Assembly (NCBI RefSeq): GCF_004011695.2
Contig: NC_082407.1
Location: forward strand, 2,294,001-2,358,000
Direction: 5' to 3'
From: Ascochyta rabiei
Taxonomy: Eukaryota > Ascomycota > Dothideomycetes > Pleosporales > Didymellaceae
Length of the DNA stretch: 64,000 bases
The translations under genes were made by a program, and so were the position numbers. Shown in pieces: positions 22,321 through 32,689 of this stretch. Positions within the stretch are counted from its first letter, which is position 1. Each line of letters begins with the position of its first letter. Below the pieces are notes generated by a model. The model did no database searches. It saw nothing but the letters and a program-made list of their open reading frames with translations, and was not told where the DNA came from.

Positions 22321-22417
22321 CGTCCGTCCACGCACACCTCCTGTCCGCACGCAACACCGCCCGCCCGCCCGCCACGACGCCGTCTCGCCTCTCGCCTGCT
22401 GCACGCCTCGAGCAGTC

Positions 22418-24780
22418 ATGGTGCCCGACGCCCTGTATGACAAGGCGCTGCCGATCCTGCACGACGCGGCGCTGGACGACGAGGACAAGACCGACCAGCT
22501 GGAGGAGCTGCTGCGCAAGGAGACGGGCCTGACGGGCAAGTCGCTGGAGAACGTCGTCCTCGACTGCCTCTGGCGCTACCGCGACTCGGGCAGCGCCTCG
22601 AGCTCGCCGCCGCCCAGCAGACACACCGTCATCCGTCGTCCCTCGCCCGCCCCATGGCAGCAGAACCGCGCACCCACGCCCGTGAGCCACTCGCCGCGCA
22701 TCGTAAACCCCCCGCCGGGCTTTGGCATCGCCCCGCCAGCCTTCACCCGTGCCAAGTCGCACACGGGCACCGCTTCCCCCTTCACCTCCCCGCGGCCCTC
22801 TCCGCGCATGGCCTTTGCCACTCCCCACATCCCGCACAGCCCCAGCCTCAGCGCATACCAGTTCAGCGAGGGCCCCAGCCCCAACACCGAGTTCGGCGAT
22901 CTCGACAGCCACTCCGTTGACTGGCTCGTCAACGACGACTCGGGCAGCACAGAGTCCTCTCTGCTGGGCGACGGCACCCTCAACGGAGCCGCCGCAGAAT
23001 GGATCCAGCCGCAGACCATGGACATGGGGCCCTACGACATGCTGCGCTCCGTCCTGGGCAACGAGAGATCAGACGATGAGATTGAAGTCGCGCTGGAAGC
23101 CAACGGCTACGACCTCACCGCCGCTCTACTGGCCCTGATGAGCGCCCAGAACGGACAGTCAGCCGTCGCGACCACGCCCATGGGAAGCGATTCCGGCTAT
23201 CTGATTGGAAAGTCGATGAGCCCGGCCTTCAGACCCGCTACCCCGGCTGGACAGCAGAAGAGCAACATAGTGTGCAAGTACTTCCTATCCACGGGACACT
23301 GTGCTAGGGCAGACTGCAGGTTCAGCCATGACACTACCAAGACGCTGTGCAAGTGAGTCACTCCCCTCCACCCTCCCTCTCCACAAGACGACCCCTGTGC
23401 TGACGACACCCACAGATACTTCTTGAACGGAAACTGCCTGGCTGGCGACACCTGCTTGTTCTCTCATGACCCGTCAGCGCTCATGGCCCGCATGGCCGTC
23501 TCGGATGTCTCGACACCACCCTTGCAGGCCGCTGTGCCGCACTTCCACATGTCCGACTTCGACATGTTCCCCTCCATACATGGGTCCGACTCTCCTTTCG
23601 GCACCCCGCAGCCCTCGTCACTGGAGCAGCTCTACGGAATAACAGGCAGTGGCCACACACGGCCTCCCCCTGGTCTAAGCCCCCTCCCGGTTTTCACACC
23701 TGGAGCTGGTAGTCGACCACAGTCACGAAGTGGCAGCCGCCACGTCTCCCGCGCCACCACCCCTTCAGTACCCGCTGTAGACGACAACGAGGCTTTCCCG
23801 AGCCTTGGCTCCGCTGCTGCTGCGAAGACTGGCAAACGACATCACGGCAAGCGGGGTGGTCACGGCCACAAGGATGCTGCGTTGACGAGCAACCTCGCAG
23901 ATGTTGTGCGCATGTCACCGACACCAGCATCTCCTGTTCCAGCACGCAAAGGACTCAAACCTACCAAGAGTTTTACTGGGTCCCGCGAGAACAGTGCTGC
24001 GGCTCAGTCAATCCCTGCGCCACAGCACATCCCTTGGCTGGAGACAGGTGAGAAGGGGAACCAGGCATATCTCAAGGCTCGTGCAGAGGCCTTCAAGCAT
24101 GGCAGCTTGAGGAACAAATTCCTGCAAAGGTGAGTCACTTGGAGCGTTGGCATTCCCTCTTGTTCTAATCAACGTCAGCGCTGCACAAGCTTGGAACCGC
24201 AGTGATTCTCGCGCTGCTAAAGCCCTCAGTCTAAGAGGGCAGAGTGAGAACAACCTGATGCGTGAAGCACATCGGGAAGCCGCACGTATACTCTACGAAG
24301 AGCGAAACAAAAGCGGCGATGACTCCAAGGAGTTGTACGTGGATCTGCACGGTAAGTCATCTCACCTCATCACTCAAGAGCTCACCGTTGATACTGATAC
24401 GTATCGTAGGGCTACATCCAGATGAATCCGTGTCCTATCTTGAAGGTATCCTCCTTAAACACAGCACCTCATCCCGCCCCGTTTACGCCATCACCGGCAC
24501 CGGCCACCACTCCAAGAATGGCAAAGACAAGGTTGGGAAAGCAATCCGCGGCTTTCTTAACGAATGGCGTTATGCATTCCGTGAGTTCTCTGTGCCTGGT
24601 GACCGCAATAATGTCGGTGGCATTCTTGGCATCGATCCAAGCAGCTACGACAAAAGCGTTGCAGAGCGGCCCAAGGAGAGCGATGAATCTATAGGCGATG
24701 GGAAGAAAGACACAAAGATCAGAATCATGAAGAGAGAAGAGGTTTTAGATGCGCCAAAGGGGCCGAAGCGCGCTGCTTGA
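22418..24780 (+). CDS. CUE, tandem CCCH zinc finger, DUF1771 and Smr domain protein
   Basis: Four exons, 22418-23352, 23416-24129, 24179-24351 and 24410-24780, give 730 aa. A short helical N terminus and a Pro/Ser-rich linker are followed by a CUE-like helix bundle near 205-245 (DMLRSVLGNERSDDEIEVAL). Two zinc fingers follow near 285-330: C-x8-C-x4-C-x3-H and C-x7-C-x5-C-x3-H. After a Ser-rich linker come a DUF1771 segment (YLKARAEAFKHGSLRNKF) and an Smr domain with LYVDLHGLHPDE and TGTGHHSKNGKDKV. Smr domains with DxH and TGxG motifs act as RNA endonucleases in ribosome-linked mRNA decay (yeast Cue2, animal N4BP2). The zinc fingers suggest RNA binding. A role in no-go decay is inference. All three splice joins restore frame and domain sequence. 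Confidence 0.9.
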
Positions 24781-25335
24781 TGCTGGTAAGTAACAAGTGG
24801 TAGCTAAATAAACACAAAGGTAGCCTTTACAAGAAAGGTTTCATCTCATTCTCTGCTGCACTTCGGACTGTTGAGAAGGTTGCCATCTCAAAACCAGCTC
24901 AGCTGGCCTTGGCCTCGCACACGTGTCTCGGGTCTGAGAGGTGAAGCCGAACTCAAGGAAGGCGCGTTTGCACTCGCTCCTTCCATCTTCAGCGAAAGCC
25001 TTCCATCTCACCAACACCACTTCGACTTTGTCCTTCTCCGGCGTGCTGTGAGCAGAACAACACTCAGCTCTTCCTTGTTACCCTCGCCTTTTTGATTCTA
25101 CGTCTCGCTTTCCGAAGTTGGTTCTCTGCTTCTAGCGGCGCTCATCTCACCAGCCATCACTCAACCGTTCGACGCTCTTTTTTTACACGCATACCTTGGC
25201 GCACTCTTGCTTCACCATAGTCCAAGCTTGTCCAATCTGTACCTGAATGACACGTCACTGTCGTCCACACGGAATAGTCACTGACGAGCACACCTTCCAC
25301 CACTCGGCCGGCACCTCACCACTCACCCAGCAGCT
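24781..25335. other. Intergenic region, tandem genes
   Basis: 3' UTR of the CCCH-Smr gene and pyrimidine-rich leader of the Zn2Cys6 gene. Nothing else seen. Confidence 0.5.
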
Positions 25336-27497
25336 ATGAGCCAAATCAGCAATACCCTTCGGAGACCGAGCACCGCTCAACCTGGCCCGCTAAGCACGCG
25401 CATGTCCTACGAAGCCGGCGAGGCCCTACTCTGGGAACGGCAAAACCACCGCGTCAACGCCCACCTCTCTACCCAAGTGAAAGAGCTACAAGCCCAAAAT
25501 GACGCCTATAATGCCCGTATTGCGGCCACCGAGTCCGTTTCTAAAGCTGCCGAAGCTGCTGTCAGCAAGGTGAAGCAGATAGAAACTAGAATCGCGGCTA
25601 TCGAAGCAGACGATCAGGACAGGCCGTTCGATGCTTATACCAAGGAGGCTATTAGCCAAATCCAGATCTTTGTCGATAGCCACAAGGGAGTTAGGCAGAA
25701 ATTGAGCGGGTTGGAGCAGAACGTGATTACTTTGAGCGGGGATGTGGAAGATGTGAGGGACGTGCGTGGGCTGCTCAGTAACGTGGTGCGGAGACTGGAC
25801 GTGCTTGAGGATGGGAGGAGGGAGGAGAAAAGAGAGATAAGGGAGTTGGAAAAAGAGGTGGAGAAATGGAGAAGCGCAAGCCGACATCATGAGTCTGTGG
25901 TTTATGAGGTCGAACCGCACAACCCTATGCAGGTCTTCTACGGCGTTGGCACACAGCCTCGCTCCGGCCGTCAGAGTCTTGAACTGAGTGGAAACGAGAG
26001 GCACGAAGGAGACTGTAGGTCAGAACGATTTGCTCAATCACCAGAGCAACGAGATGGACACAGAGCCAATGATACGCTTCCAGAGCATAGTGGCTTGCAA
26101 CCGCCGCACGCAGACGTTGTAAGACCCGAAGAGGGAAGCTTCAACCTGCCAGAAGCTGCGCCTGAGACCCATCTCAGTTGGGAGAACACCCAGCAATTCA
26201 AAGATATGCAGGCGGAGCTGGCTGCTCTTCGAGCAATGTGTCGAACGCAGGAACCCAAGAGCAGCGGTCAAACAGCCGACGCCACCCAGCGACCTCAGGA
26301 GACGATCATAATGCCCAAAGAACATGATCCTGGCTTCTCGGATGCAACCACCGCGACTGAAGCTGAGTACAATGACGCTGAACGACACCGAGCCTGTGTT
26401 GGTGTATCAACGGGTGTATCGAGGCGAGTATTCATCTCAGCAGTACAGCAACAGTGGTCTCTAACATCCAATGTAGCTCCCACATACAACTACCTTCATC
26501 GCCACCAAAGAGACACGATACGCAATCAGCCAGGCAGAGTCTCATGAAACGACCGTCCATCTACGATCCGCGGGTAGCCTCAGTAAACGAGCACAGACAG
26601 GTCGAACAACCGGTGTCTGACTTCAGGGCTGAGTTAGGTCACCATGCCCGTCCTTCGCTGGTGGTCAAGTTACCTGTCGTTGTCAACAATCGGATATCGG
26701 CAAAACGAAAGCGTGCAGATGATGCACCAGCTCAACGCGTGACACGTCCCAAGTTCGCCAGCAACAGGGCCGCTACTAGAGAGCCCGAGGCTTTGGCGGC
26801 CAAGTTCAAAAGGCCTGACGAGGAGAGCACCGTCGATGGGCCCTTGAGTTCGGCATCAATTAACGACGCTCCTCCTTCAGTTGCACAGACTCGCAAGACA
26901 CGTGGCCAGCAGAACTTAGCTGTAGATCATCCGGTCCAGCAGGTAGCAGCTCAATCCGGCACAAGGAAACAGAAGCCGCGTGCTACACCAGTCGCAAAGC
27001 CGATTGTGTCAGCGGCTGAAACTGTCAAGTCTCGAAAGGCCATCAGTAAGCCTAAGCCAGTTGTGAGCGCTGCAACACAAGACCCACCTCCCCAAGCTGG
27101 TCCCAGCAGTTCGAAGAAGACCCCTACCACCGTGAAGATCGAAGTCAAATCCGGTCGACAGCCACCAGGAGCATGCATGTCATGTCGTTTGCGCCATCAG
27201 AAATGTGATCGGACGCACCCAGCCTGTGAACGCTGTGTGAAGCTCAGCATTCCTTGCGAGTACTCTCAGCCGGTGCGAGCTGTTGTAAAGGACACAGACC
27301 GCGAGCAAGACCTGCGAGGAAGGTCTGTGACCGTCAGTCCTGAAGCGACCCGAGACAAACGTTCTGCAAAACGCCAGATGCCCGCTTTGCCGTCAAAGAA
27401 GTCTGTCACCACTGCAGCCCCTACCGCGGCCAGCACTCGGGCTCCGAGAGCAAAGAAGGCACCAAACACGAAGGCACCTCCAAAAAAGCAGAAGTAA
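25336..27497 (+). CDS. Coiled-coil protein with C-terminal Zn2Cys6 binuclear cluster
   Basis: Modelled as two exons, 25336-26366 and 26477-27497, giving 683 aa. The first ~200 residues are helical with heptad-like stretches (VKQIETRIAAIEADDQ; DVLEDGRREEKREIREL). A low-complexity middle follows. Near residues 575-605 there is a perfect fungal binuclear cluster, C-x2-C-x6-C-x6-C-x2-C-x6-C, in CMSCRLRHQKCDRTHPACER. The tail is basic and Ala/Lys-rich. In most Zn2Cys6 regulators the cluster is N-terminal, so this order is unusual. No fungal-specific transcription factor domain is seen. The intron acceptor (CTCTAACATCCAATGTAG) is strong, but the donor GTACAA was chosen only because it keeps frame. 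The two halves could instead be separate genes. Confidence 0.65.
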
Positions 27498-27538
27498 GAT
27501 CTTGTGATTCAAACCCTTCATTGACAACTTCAATGCTC

Positions 27539-28570
27539 TTATGTCTCGGCAAACTCGTACAGACCCTCGCGGTCCTGAACTGGCACCTCCAGGTTCGCCT
27601 CCTCGATATCTTTGCCGTCGACCTTCAATCCAGCCCTCATAATATCTCCTGTCTTTACTGGTCCAACACCCTTTGGTGTTCCTGTCAAAATGATATCACC
27701 AGCCTCCAGCGTCATCACTCTGCTGATAGCGCTCAGCTGCCTTGGAATGCGATGCAGCATCAACTCCGTGCTGTCGGACTGCTTCACCTCTCCGTTTACC
27801 GAGAGCCAGATGTGTGCGTTCTGTGGGTCTGGGATGCGCGACTTGGCGATGAGTTGCGAGATGGGCAGGAAGGTGTCGAAACCTTTGGCAATGGACCAAG
27901 GAAGGCCCTTTTTCTTCGCTTCTTCTTGCACGTTGCGACCAGTCATGTCGATGGCGAGAAGGTATCCTGTCGCACACTCGCGTCAGCTCCTGGTGTGTTT
28001 CTCCGTGTACTTCCCCCGCGTGTTTCCAGTCCCCATCATCTTTCACCACATCCCAACCGTCTACCCACGTATCTAGATCCATAGAAATACCAGAACGTAC
28101 CCGCGATAGCATCCAGCGCGCCTTTCTCATCATCCTCCTTCAAGTCCCTGAGCGTCTTGCCCATGACAAGCGCCAGTTCAACTTCATAGTGCAGGTTTAC
28201 GCCCTTGGGCCTCAGGACAGGACCGGCGCCAGGGAGGAGGATGGACGACGCAGGCTTGAGGAAGAAGAAAGGCTGTTTCGGTGTCGCGGAGTTGAGCTCA
28301 GCGATATGGTCCGCGTAGTTGCGGCCTATGCACATGATCTGGGTCGGTCAGAACGGATCCATCGATCTTACTCCAAACAACATGGAGGGGGAGATGCAGC
28401 TGGAGATAAGAACCAATGGCTGCACAGAAGCGCACAGAAGCACTTCCGCAGCTGCTGTGAGATGTGCAAGAGAACTCCACGTCCCTCCGTCTTCCCATCC
28501 CTCCTCTACGGCAGGGGAAACAGCCACGTACCTTGCGGCAATTCCGCGCAATGCTCTGAGCGCTCGCCAT
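27539..28570 (-). CDS. FAHD1-like fumarylacetoacetate hydrolase family protein
   Basis: Three minus-strand exons, 28570-28532, 28338-28101 and 27966-27539, give 234 aa. A 39-nt first exon (MASAQSIARNCRK) joins through a 193-bp intron to IMCIGRNYADHIAELN. The core has the Mg-binding acids in HYEVELALVMGK and in YLLAIDMTGRN, and the family motifs LPWSIAKGFDTFLP, MTLEAGDIILTGTPKGVGP and VQDREGLYEF. The length matches mammalian FAHD1, a mitochondrial acylpyruvate hydrolase/oxaloacetate decarboxylase. The N terminus could be a weak targeting peptide. Its 3' end lies only 41 bp from that of the convergent Zn2Cys6 gene, so the transcripts may overlap. Confidence 0.9.
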
Positions 28571-28891
28571 TATATCAATCGCGTGTATGGATATGCACAC
28601 AAGAGAGAGAACACAGCATGTACAGTACGAGCAAGAAGCGAGGGAAGCAAAGCGAAGAGTACCAACGAGAGCGCGCGCTACCCAGATAAACCGCCGTCGC
28701 TGGCCCCGAAATGCCGGGACGCGTGCCGTAGCGCGTGTCGCCGCGCATGTGGGGGAAGTGGCAGGGATACAGCTTTCTAGCTCGTGGATTGAACGCCGAA
28801 GTGGTGGTGCGTCATACCGTGGATTGCGTGTAGGTGAACACCAACCAACCACCAGAAGCAGTGTCGAACAGCCAGACACCCAGCAGCGGAG
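28571..28891. other. Short divergent promoter
   Basis: About 320 bp shared by the FAHD1-like gene (-) and the small gene at 28892 (+). No distinct element recognised. Confidence 0.5.
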
Positions 28892-29346
28892 ATGTCGGGT
28901 AGCGAAATGCAACTCGCAGAAATCCTCAGCGATCTCGTGAGCTTGCGACCGGGCGTTTGTGTAAGCTCGCCTTCCGTCTCGTCTCGTCTCGTCTCGTTTC
29001 GTCTCGTCTTGTCTCATGCGTCCTTGCTTTCGCACTGCAAACCTCACCGCGCTCTAGAACGAGCGTTTCCATACCGTATGTAGATACTCCAGCTCATTCT
29101 CATGCGCAGGACCCCACAGCAGCACTCTCCCTCGTCTCCCTGCGCGCCTCACCAGCACCGACGAACACCGCACCGGCAAACCAGCCGCTCGATGTCCAAG
29201 ACGGAGACAAAGACGATGCAGATCTGCAGCGCGCACGGGACCTCGTCACTCTGCACTACGAGGTGCGCGTGCGCTGTAAGACGGGGGAGTTGGGCCGTGG
29301 GCTGGAGGGGGCGCGGAGAGACGTCGAGCGCGCTTTGAGCGGGTGA
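28892..29346 (+). CDS. Small hypothetical protein
   Basis: Two exons, 28892-28960 and 29110-29346, give 101 aa: a short helical N terminus (MSGSEMQLAEILSDLVSLRP) joined to DPTAALSLVSL. A polar linker follows, then a C-terminal helix (LQRARDLVTLHYEVRVRCKT). Donor GTAAGC and acceptor GCGCAG are both phase 0. The 149-bp intron contains a run of GTCTC pentamers. I do not recognise the family; size and helix content recall small subunits of coiled-coil complexes, but that is no evidence of function. Confidence 0.55.
28975..29016. repeat. GTCTC pentanucleotide repeat in an intron
   Basis: About eight imperfect GTCTC/GTTTC/GTCTT units just after the donor site of the small gene's intron. Confidence 0.85.
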
Positions 29347-30595
29347 AGAAAGATGCGGTTTACGCGTCCAAGGCCTCTGGTGGAGGAACCCTGTCGTGGT
29401 ACACGAGACGGAAACACGGATGGTGCACTGCCGTGGTCGATATTGGGGGGTTCGACGCGGATATAGAGCGGGGAAGGAAGGACTGGGGACAGGTTTATGG
29501 ACGTCGAGGTGTTTGGATTGCTAGAGAGCGAGAAGAACGCATCCTACCACGCCTTTCTTTCCTCTCCCCTCACCCCTCATCCCTGATCATATCATGTTCC
29601 GTCACGGCACAGAAGGTGTGCTACACGCTCCACTCGAGCCTATCGACCTCACGCCGCTGCACCATGGGAGACGGGGGGTTGCAGATCCGCTTTCCGCGCA
29701 CGCGCGAGCTATCAGACGTGTATAGAGGACGCACCGTCTCCATACACGGTTCCCTTCGCTTTAGTCCGGTCAGTCGGCTGTAGTACCCGCAGTACTGCAT
29801 GTCCAACTGAACTTACAGATCTCCAAGGAAAATCACAAATACTTTGGTGTAGAACGGGGAAGACAAGGCAGTCTTTGTACATTATACGATTGGCTTTCAC
29901 CATACTGCTGGAGTGTCTCCGTCTCGCATCGATTCTGTTGCCAATCCCCGCGGTTCTGGGGCATCTTTCTCAAATAGGGATCAACGGCGTCAAAAGTCCT
30001 TAGAAACCCATGAAGCACCAATGCGTGAATATTCTCGGCTCAAATGACAACAGTCGAATACTTGAGCAAGCCTCTAAACATGTACTCTTCCATAAAAACC
30101 CAATGCCTCTTGTGGATATGGAGAGATTGGGCGGTAGGCACTGGCTTCCAGAAGCAATCTGCCCTGACGGCAAGGCAACACAGAGACCGAGAACATCAGC
30201 TCGACTCGAGTTCTGTCCTATTTGTGCACGCGGGTTGACATGTCCTTTTGCGACTGTGCACCAATCACACAGGCAGATCACTTCAGCAAAACCGTTGCCG
30301 TGTTTGATACAATTCAAAATTCGCTCAAGGAATATACCATCCATCCATCCATCCCCGTCACCCTTTTCATCAGACTGAACTGACTAGGATGCCTAAGCAG
30401 CAATATATGTACAGTGCGCGAAAGCCCTTGGGCTTGAGAGGCCGTCGCTTTTTAAAACACTACTTCCACCGCGCCATAATGTTGACGCTCGGCCAACCAA
30501 ACATCTTACTTTGACAATTTTGCAGTCTTGCCGTCACGCCCAGGTAGAGTATAAGAACAGTCGCCCAAGGAACTACTACTGAGTGTAGCATTGGC
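29347..30595. other. Convergent intergenic region
   Basis: About 1.25 kb between the small gene (+) and the PWWP gene (-). Open frames of up to about 150 codons exist on both strands, but none shows a domain or a splice-supported structure. Confidence 0.5.
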
Positions 30596-32689
30596 TCAGG
30601 AGATGGTCGCTGCTGCGGTCTCTGACTTCGATTCAGTAGTCGCATCATTGACGCCTTCGGGGTTTGGTGCAGTGACGATCGCGGCTGCCTCCTTTGTAGC
30701 TTCGACATCAGCCATTGAGACATCGCCGTCCTTGTCTGCAGGCTCAGGGGCAGCAAGCTCAGATGGCGCATCATCCTTTGGTGCCTCCTCAATCTTCCTT
30801 TCCGCGCTATCTTCTTTCGTCTCCTCCTTAGGCTCTTCTTTCGACTCTTCCCTTGTCTCCTCCTTCGTCTCAGCCGCCGGTGTCTCGACCTTCGCAGATT
30901 CCGACTTCTCGTCGTCGGCCTTGGCACCGTTAGTCGCAGGAGTGGTCTTGTCAGCGGGCTCCCCATCGGCGGCCAGTGCGCCGCCCCACTTGTTCAGCAG
31001 CTCGGCGGAGCGCTGCTTGAAGTTGTGTTCCTCTTCCTTGGGAATGTTGTCTAGCTTGATGATGGCCTTGAGAACCTTGTGCACCTTCGTTTTCTTGATC
31101 ACCTCAGCCTCGAGGTCCTCGTGTGCCTCAAGCTGCTTCAGGTAGTCGGCCATGCTGGCCATATCTTCGTCCTTTGGAGCATGGTCCCTCGAGAGGAATC
31201 CCTTCTGCAACCGGTGTCGAAGATAGAGGACTGCGGAGCATTAGTAACGGCCCGTTTGAGTGAACTGTTCGCAGCGCTTACCTTGCTTCTCGCGCTTCTG
31301 AATGCGCTCTTCCGCGGTCATAGGCGGATCCTCTGGCTCAACAGGCGCAGCCTCTTCGGCAGCCTTCTTCTTGGACTTTGTCTCCTTCTTGGGCTTCGCA
31401 GCGGAACCCTCCTTAGAGGTCTTGTTGTTGAGCTTCAGCTTGGTTGTCTTTGGTGTCTTAGCCGCAGGCTCAGCGCCATCGCTTTCGTCCTCCTTCTTAC
31501 GCTTCTTAGTAGCCTTTGCCTTCTTGGCCGAAGGCGCTGCGTCGTCGCCAGCGTCCTCCATGTCGATGTCGTCTGATTCTGCTGCGGCTGTGCTCTTTCG
31601 CTTGGCGGTCTTTTCTTTCTTCTCCTTCTTCTCCGCCTCCTTGGCCTCGCGCTGTTCAGCGTCCTCCTGCAGGGCTGCCTCGTGACTTGCGAGCATGGTC
31701 TTGAAGTAGGCCAGATCATGGCCTTCTGCAGCAATCTCGTATGCTGACCACAGTGCCTTGTTCTTCTTTGCTGAGTTGCCGGATTCGACGTCCTTCTTCA
31801 CGTCCTCAACATCAAACGTTAGCAGCTCAGTATTAACCTGCCATGCGCTGTGACACGTTAGCAGACGAAATGGTTGTGTAAAGTGGAAAGATTGAAACCT
31901 ACAACTCGTTAGTACCGAGGAACATGATAGGATACCTGCGGTCTTTCGCGTTTTTCCCGCCCTCCAAGAAATCTTCACGGTACGTGCCGTCAATGCGCTT
32001 CGCACTGACGGGTCGCTTGCTAAGAAGAGATTCAGGCAGCATCTCCTCGTCGCAGACAATGACTGGCCAGGGCTGGTACCCTCGCATGGCGACCATGTAC
32101 ATGTCTCCTGGCTGAGCATCGAGACGGAGCTCAGGCGCTTTCTTCTTCCCCTTGGCAGGAGTCTTCTTTGTCTTGTGCTCAGGAATGCCGGCGCCTGATT
32201 TGCGCTTGCCGTTGTTCATCTTCTTGGCTGGGGTGGCTGGGGTACCGTTGGTCGCGGAGGCGTCAGCAGCAGGCTCGGTGGTAGGTTCGGCAGATGCGGT
32301 ATCTGGATCATCGTTAGTATCTAAGTAAAGTAGATTGGAGCTGCTGACACGGCTCTTTGTTCAAGCGGAGCAGAGTCTTCACGTACCGATGCCGTTGCTT
32401 GCTGCGGCTGTGTCGGATTTCGCGTCGGCAGTGACATCTTCTTTTGCAGCGGAGTCTTGCTTTGGCTCCTCCTTCTCAACTGACGCGTTGTCGCGTTAGC
32501 ATGTCCCTGGGCAAATCACATGCGATATCTCTTACCTTCAGCGATGCCTTCAGTAGCGATGACGGCGTCCCCCTCAAAGGGCTTCGCCTCGGCAACCGCA
32601 GGCTCAGCTGCGGCATCTGCGGGACGCGTTGGGATCTCGGTGGTGGCCGTAGGCTCCGTCTGCACGGGTGCTGTCGCCTCGTCCGCCAT
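30596..32689 (-). CDS. PWWP domain chromatin protein (Pdp3/LEDGF-like)
   Basis: Five minus-strand exons, 32689-32536, 32479-32387, 32302-31903, 31847-31282 and 31230-30596, give 615 aa. A low-complexity Ala/Glu/Thr N terminus and a Lys-rich segment lead into a PWWP domain: QPGDMYMVAMRGYQPWPVIV, then MFLGTNEF, AWQVNTELLTF. A Lys/Glu-rich linker with several nuclear-localisation-like runs (KKAKATKKRKKEDE) follows. A helical block (ADYLKQLEAHEDLEAEVIKK) resembles the TFIIS-N/IBD fold. The tail is acidic, with repeated Lys-Glu-Glu units. PWWP domains read methylated H3K36; yeast Pdp3 brings NuA3b to such nucleosomes. All four introns are 51-84 bp and restore frame. The exact partner complex is unknown. 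Confidence 0.9.

Larger units (their letters stand above)
21077..22417. other. Divergent promoter region rich in simple repeats
   Basis: About 1.3 kb between TVP38 (-) and the CCCH-Smr gene (+). The half nearest the CCCH-Smr gene is a succession of different microsatellites, listed separately. No protein gene fits here; the open frames are repeat artefacts. Confidence 0.6.

Noticed and set aside
21257..22440. Several frames of 70-217 codons encoding His/Thr, Ala/Ser, Leu or Cys/Pro repeats
   Set aside because: They are translations of the CA, CTG and CTGCNT microsatellites.
28298..29047. A 249-codon minus-strand frame across the FAHD1-like first intron and upstream region
   Set aside because: It covers the first exon and intron of the FAHD1-like gene in the wrong frame and shows no domain.
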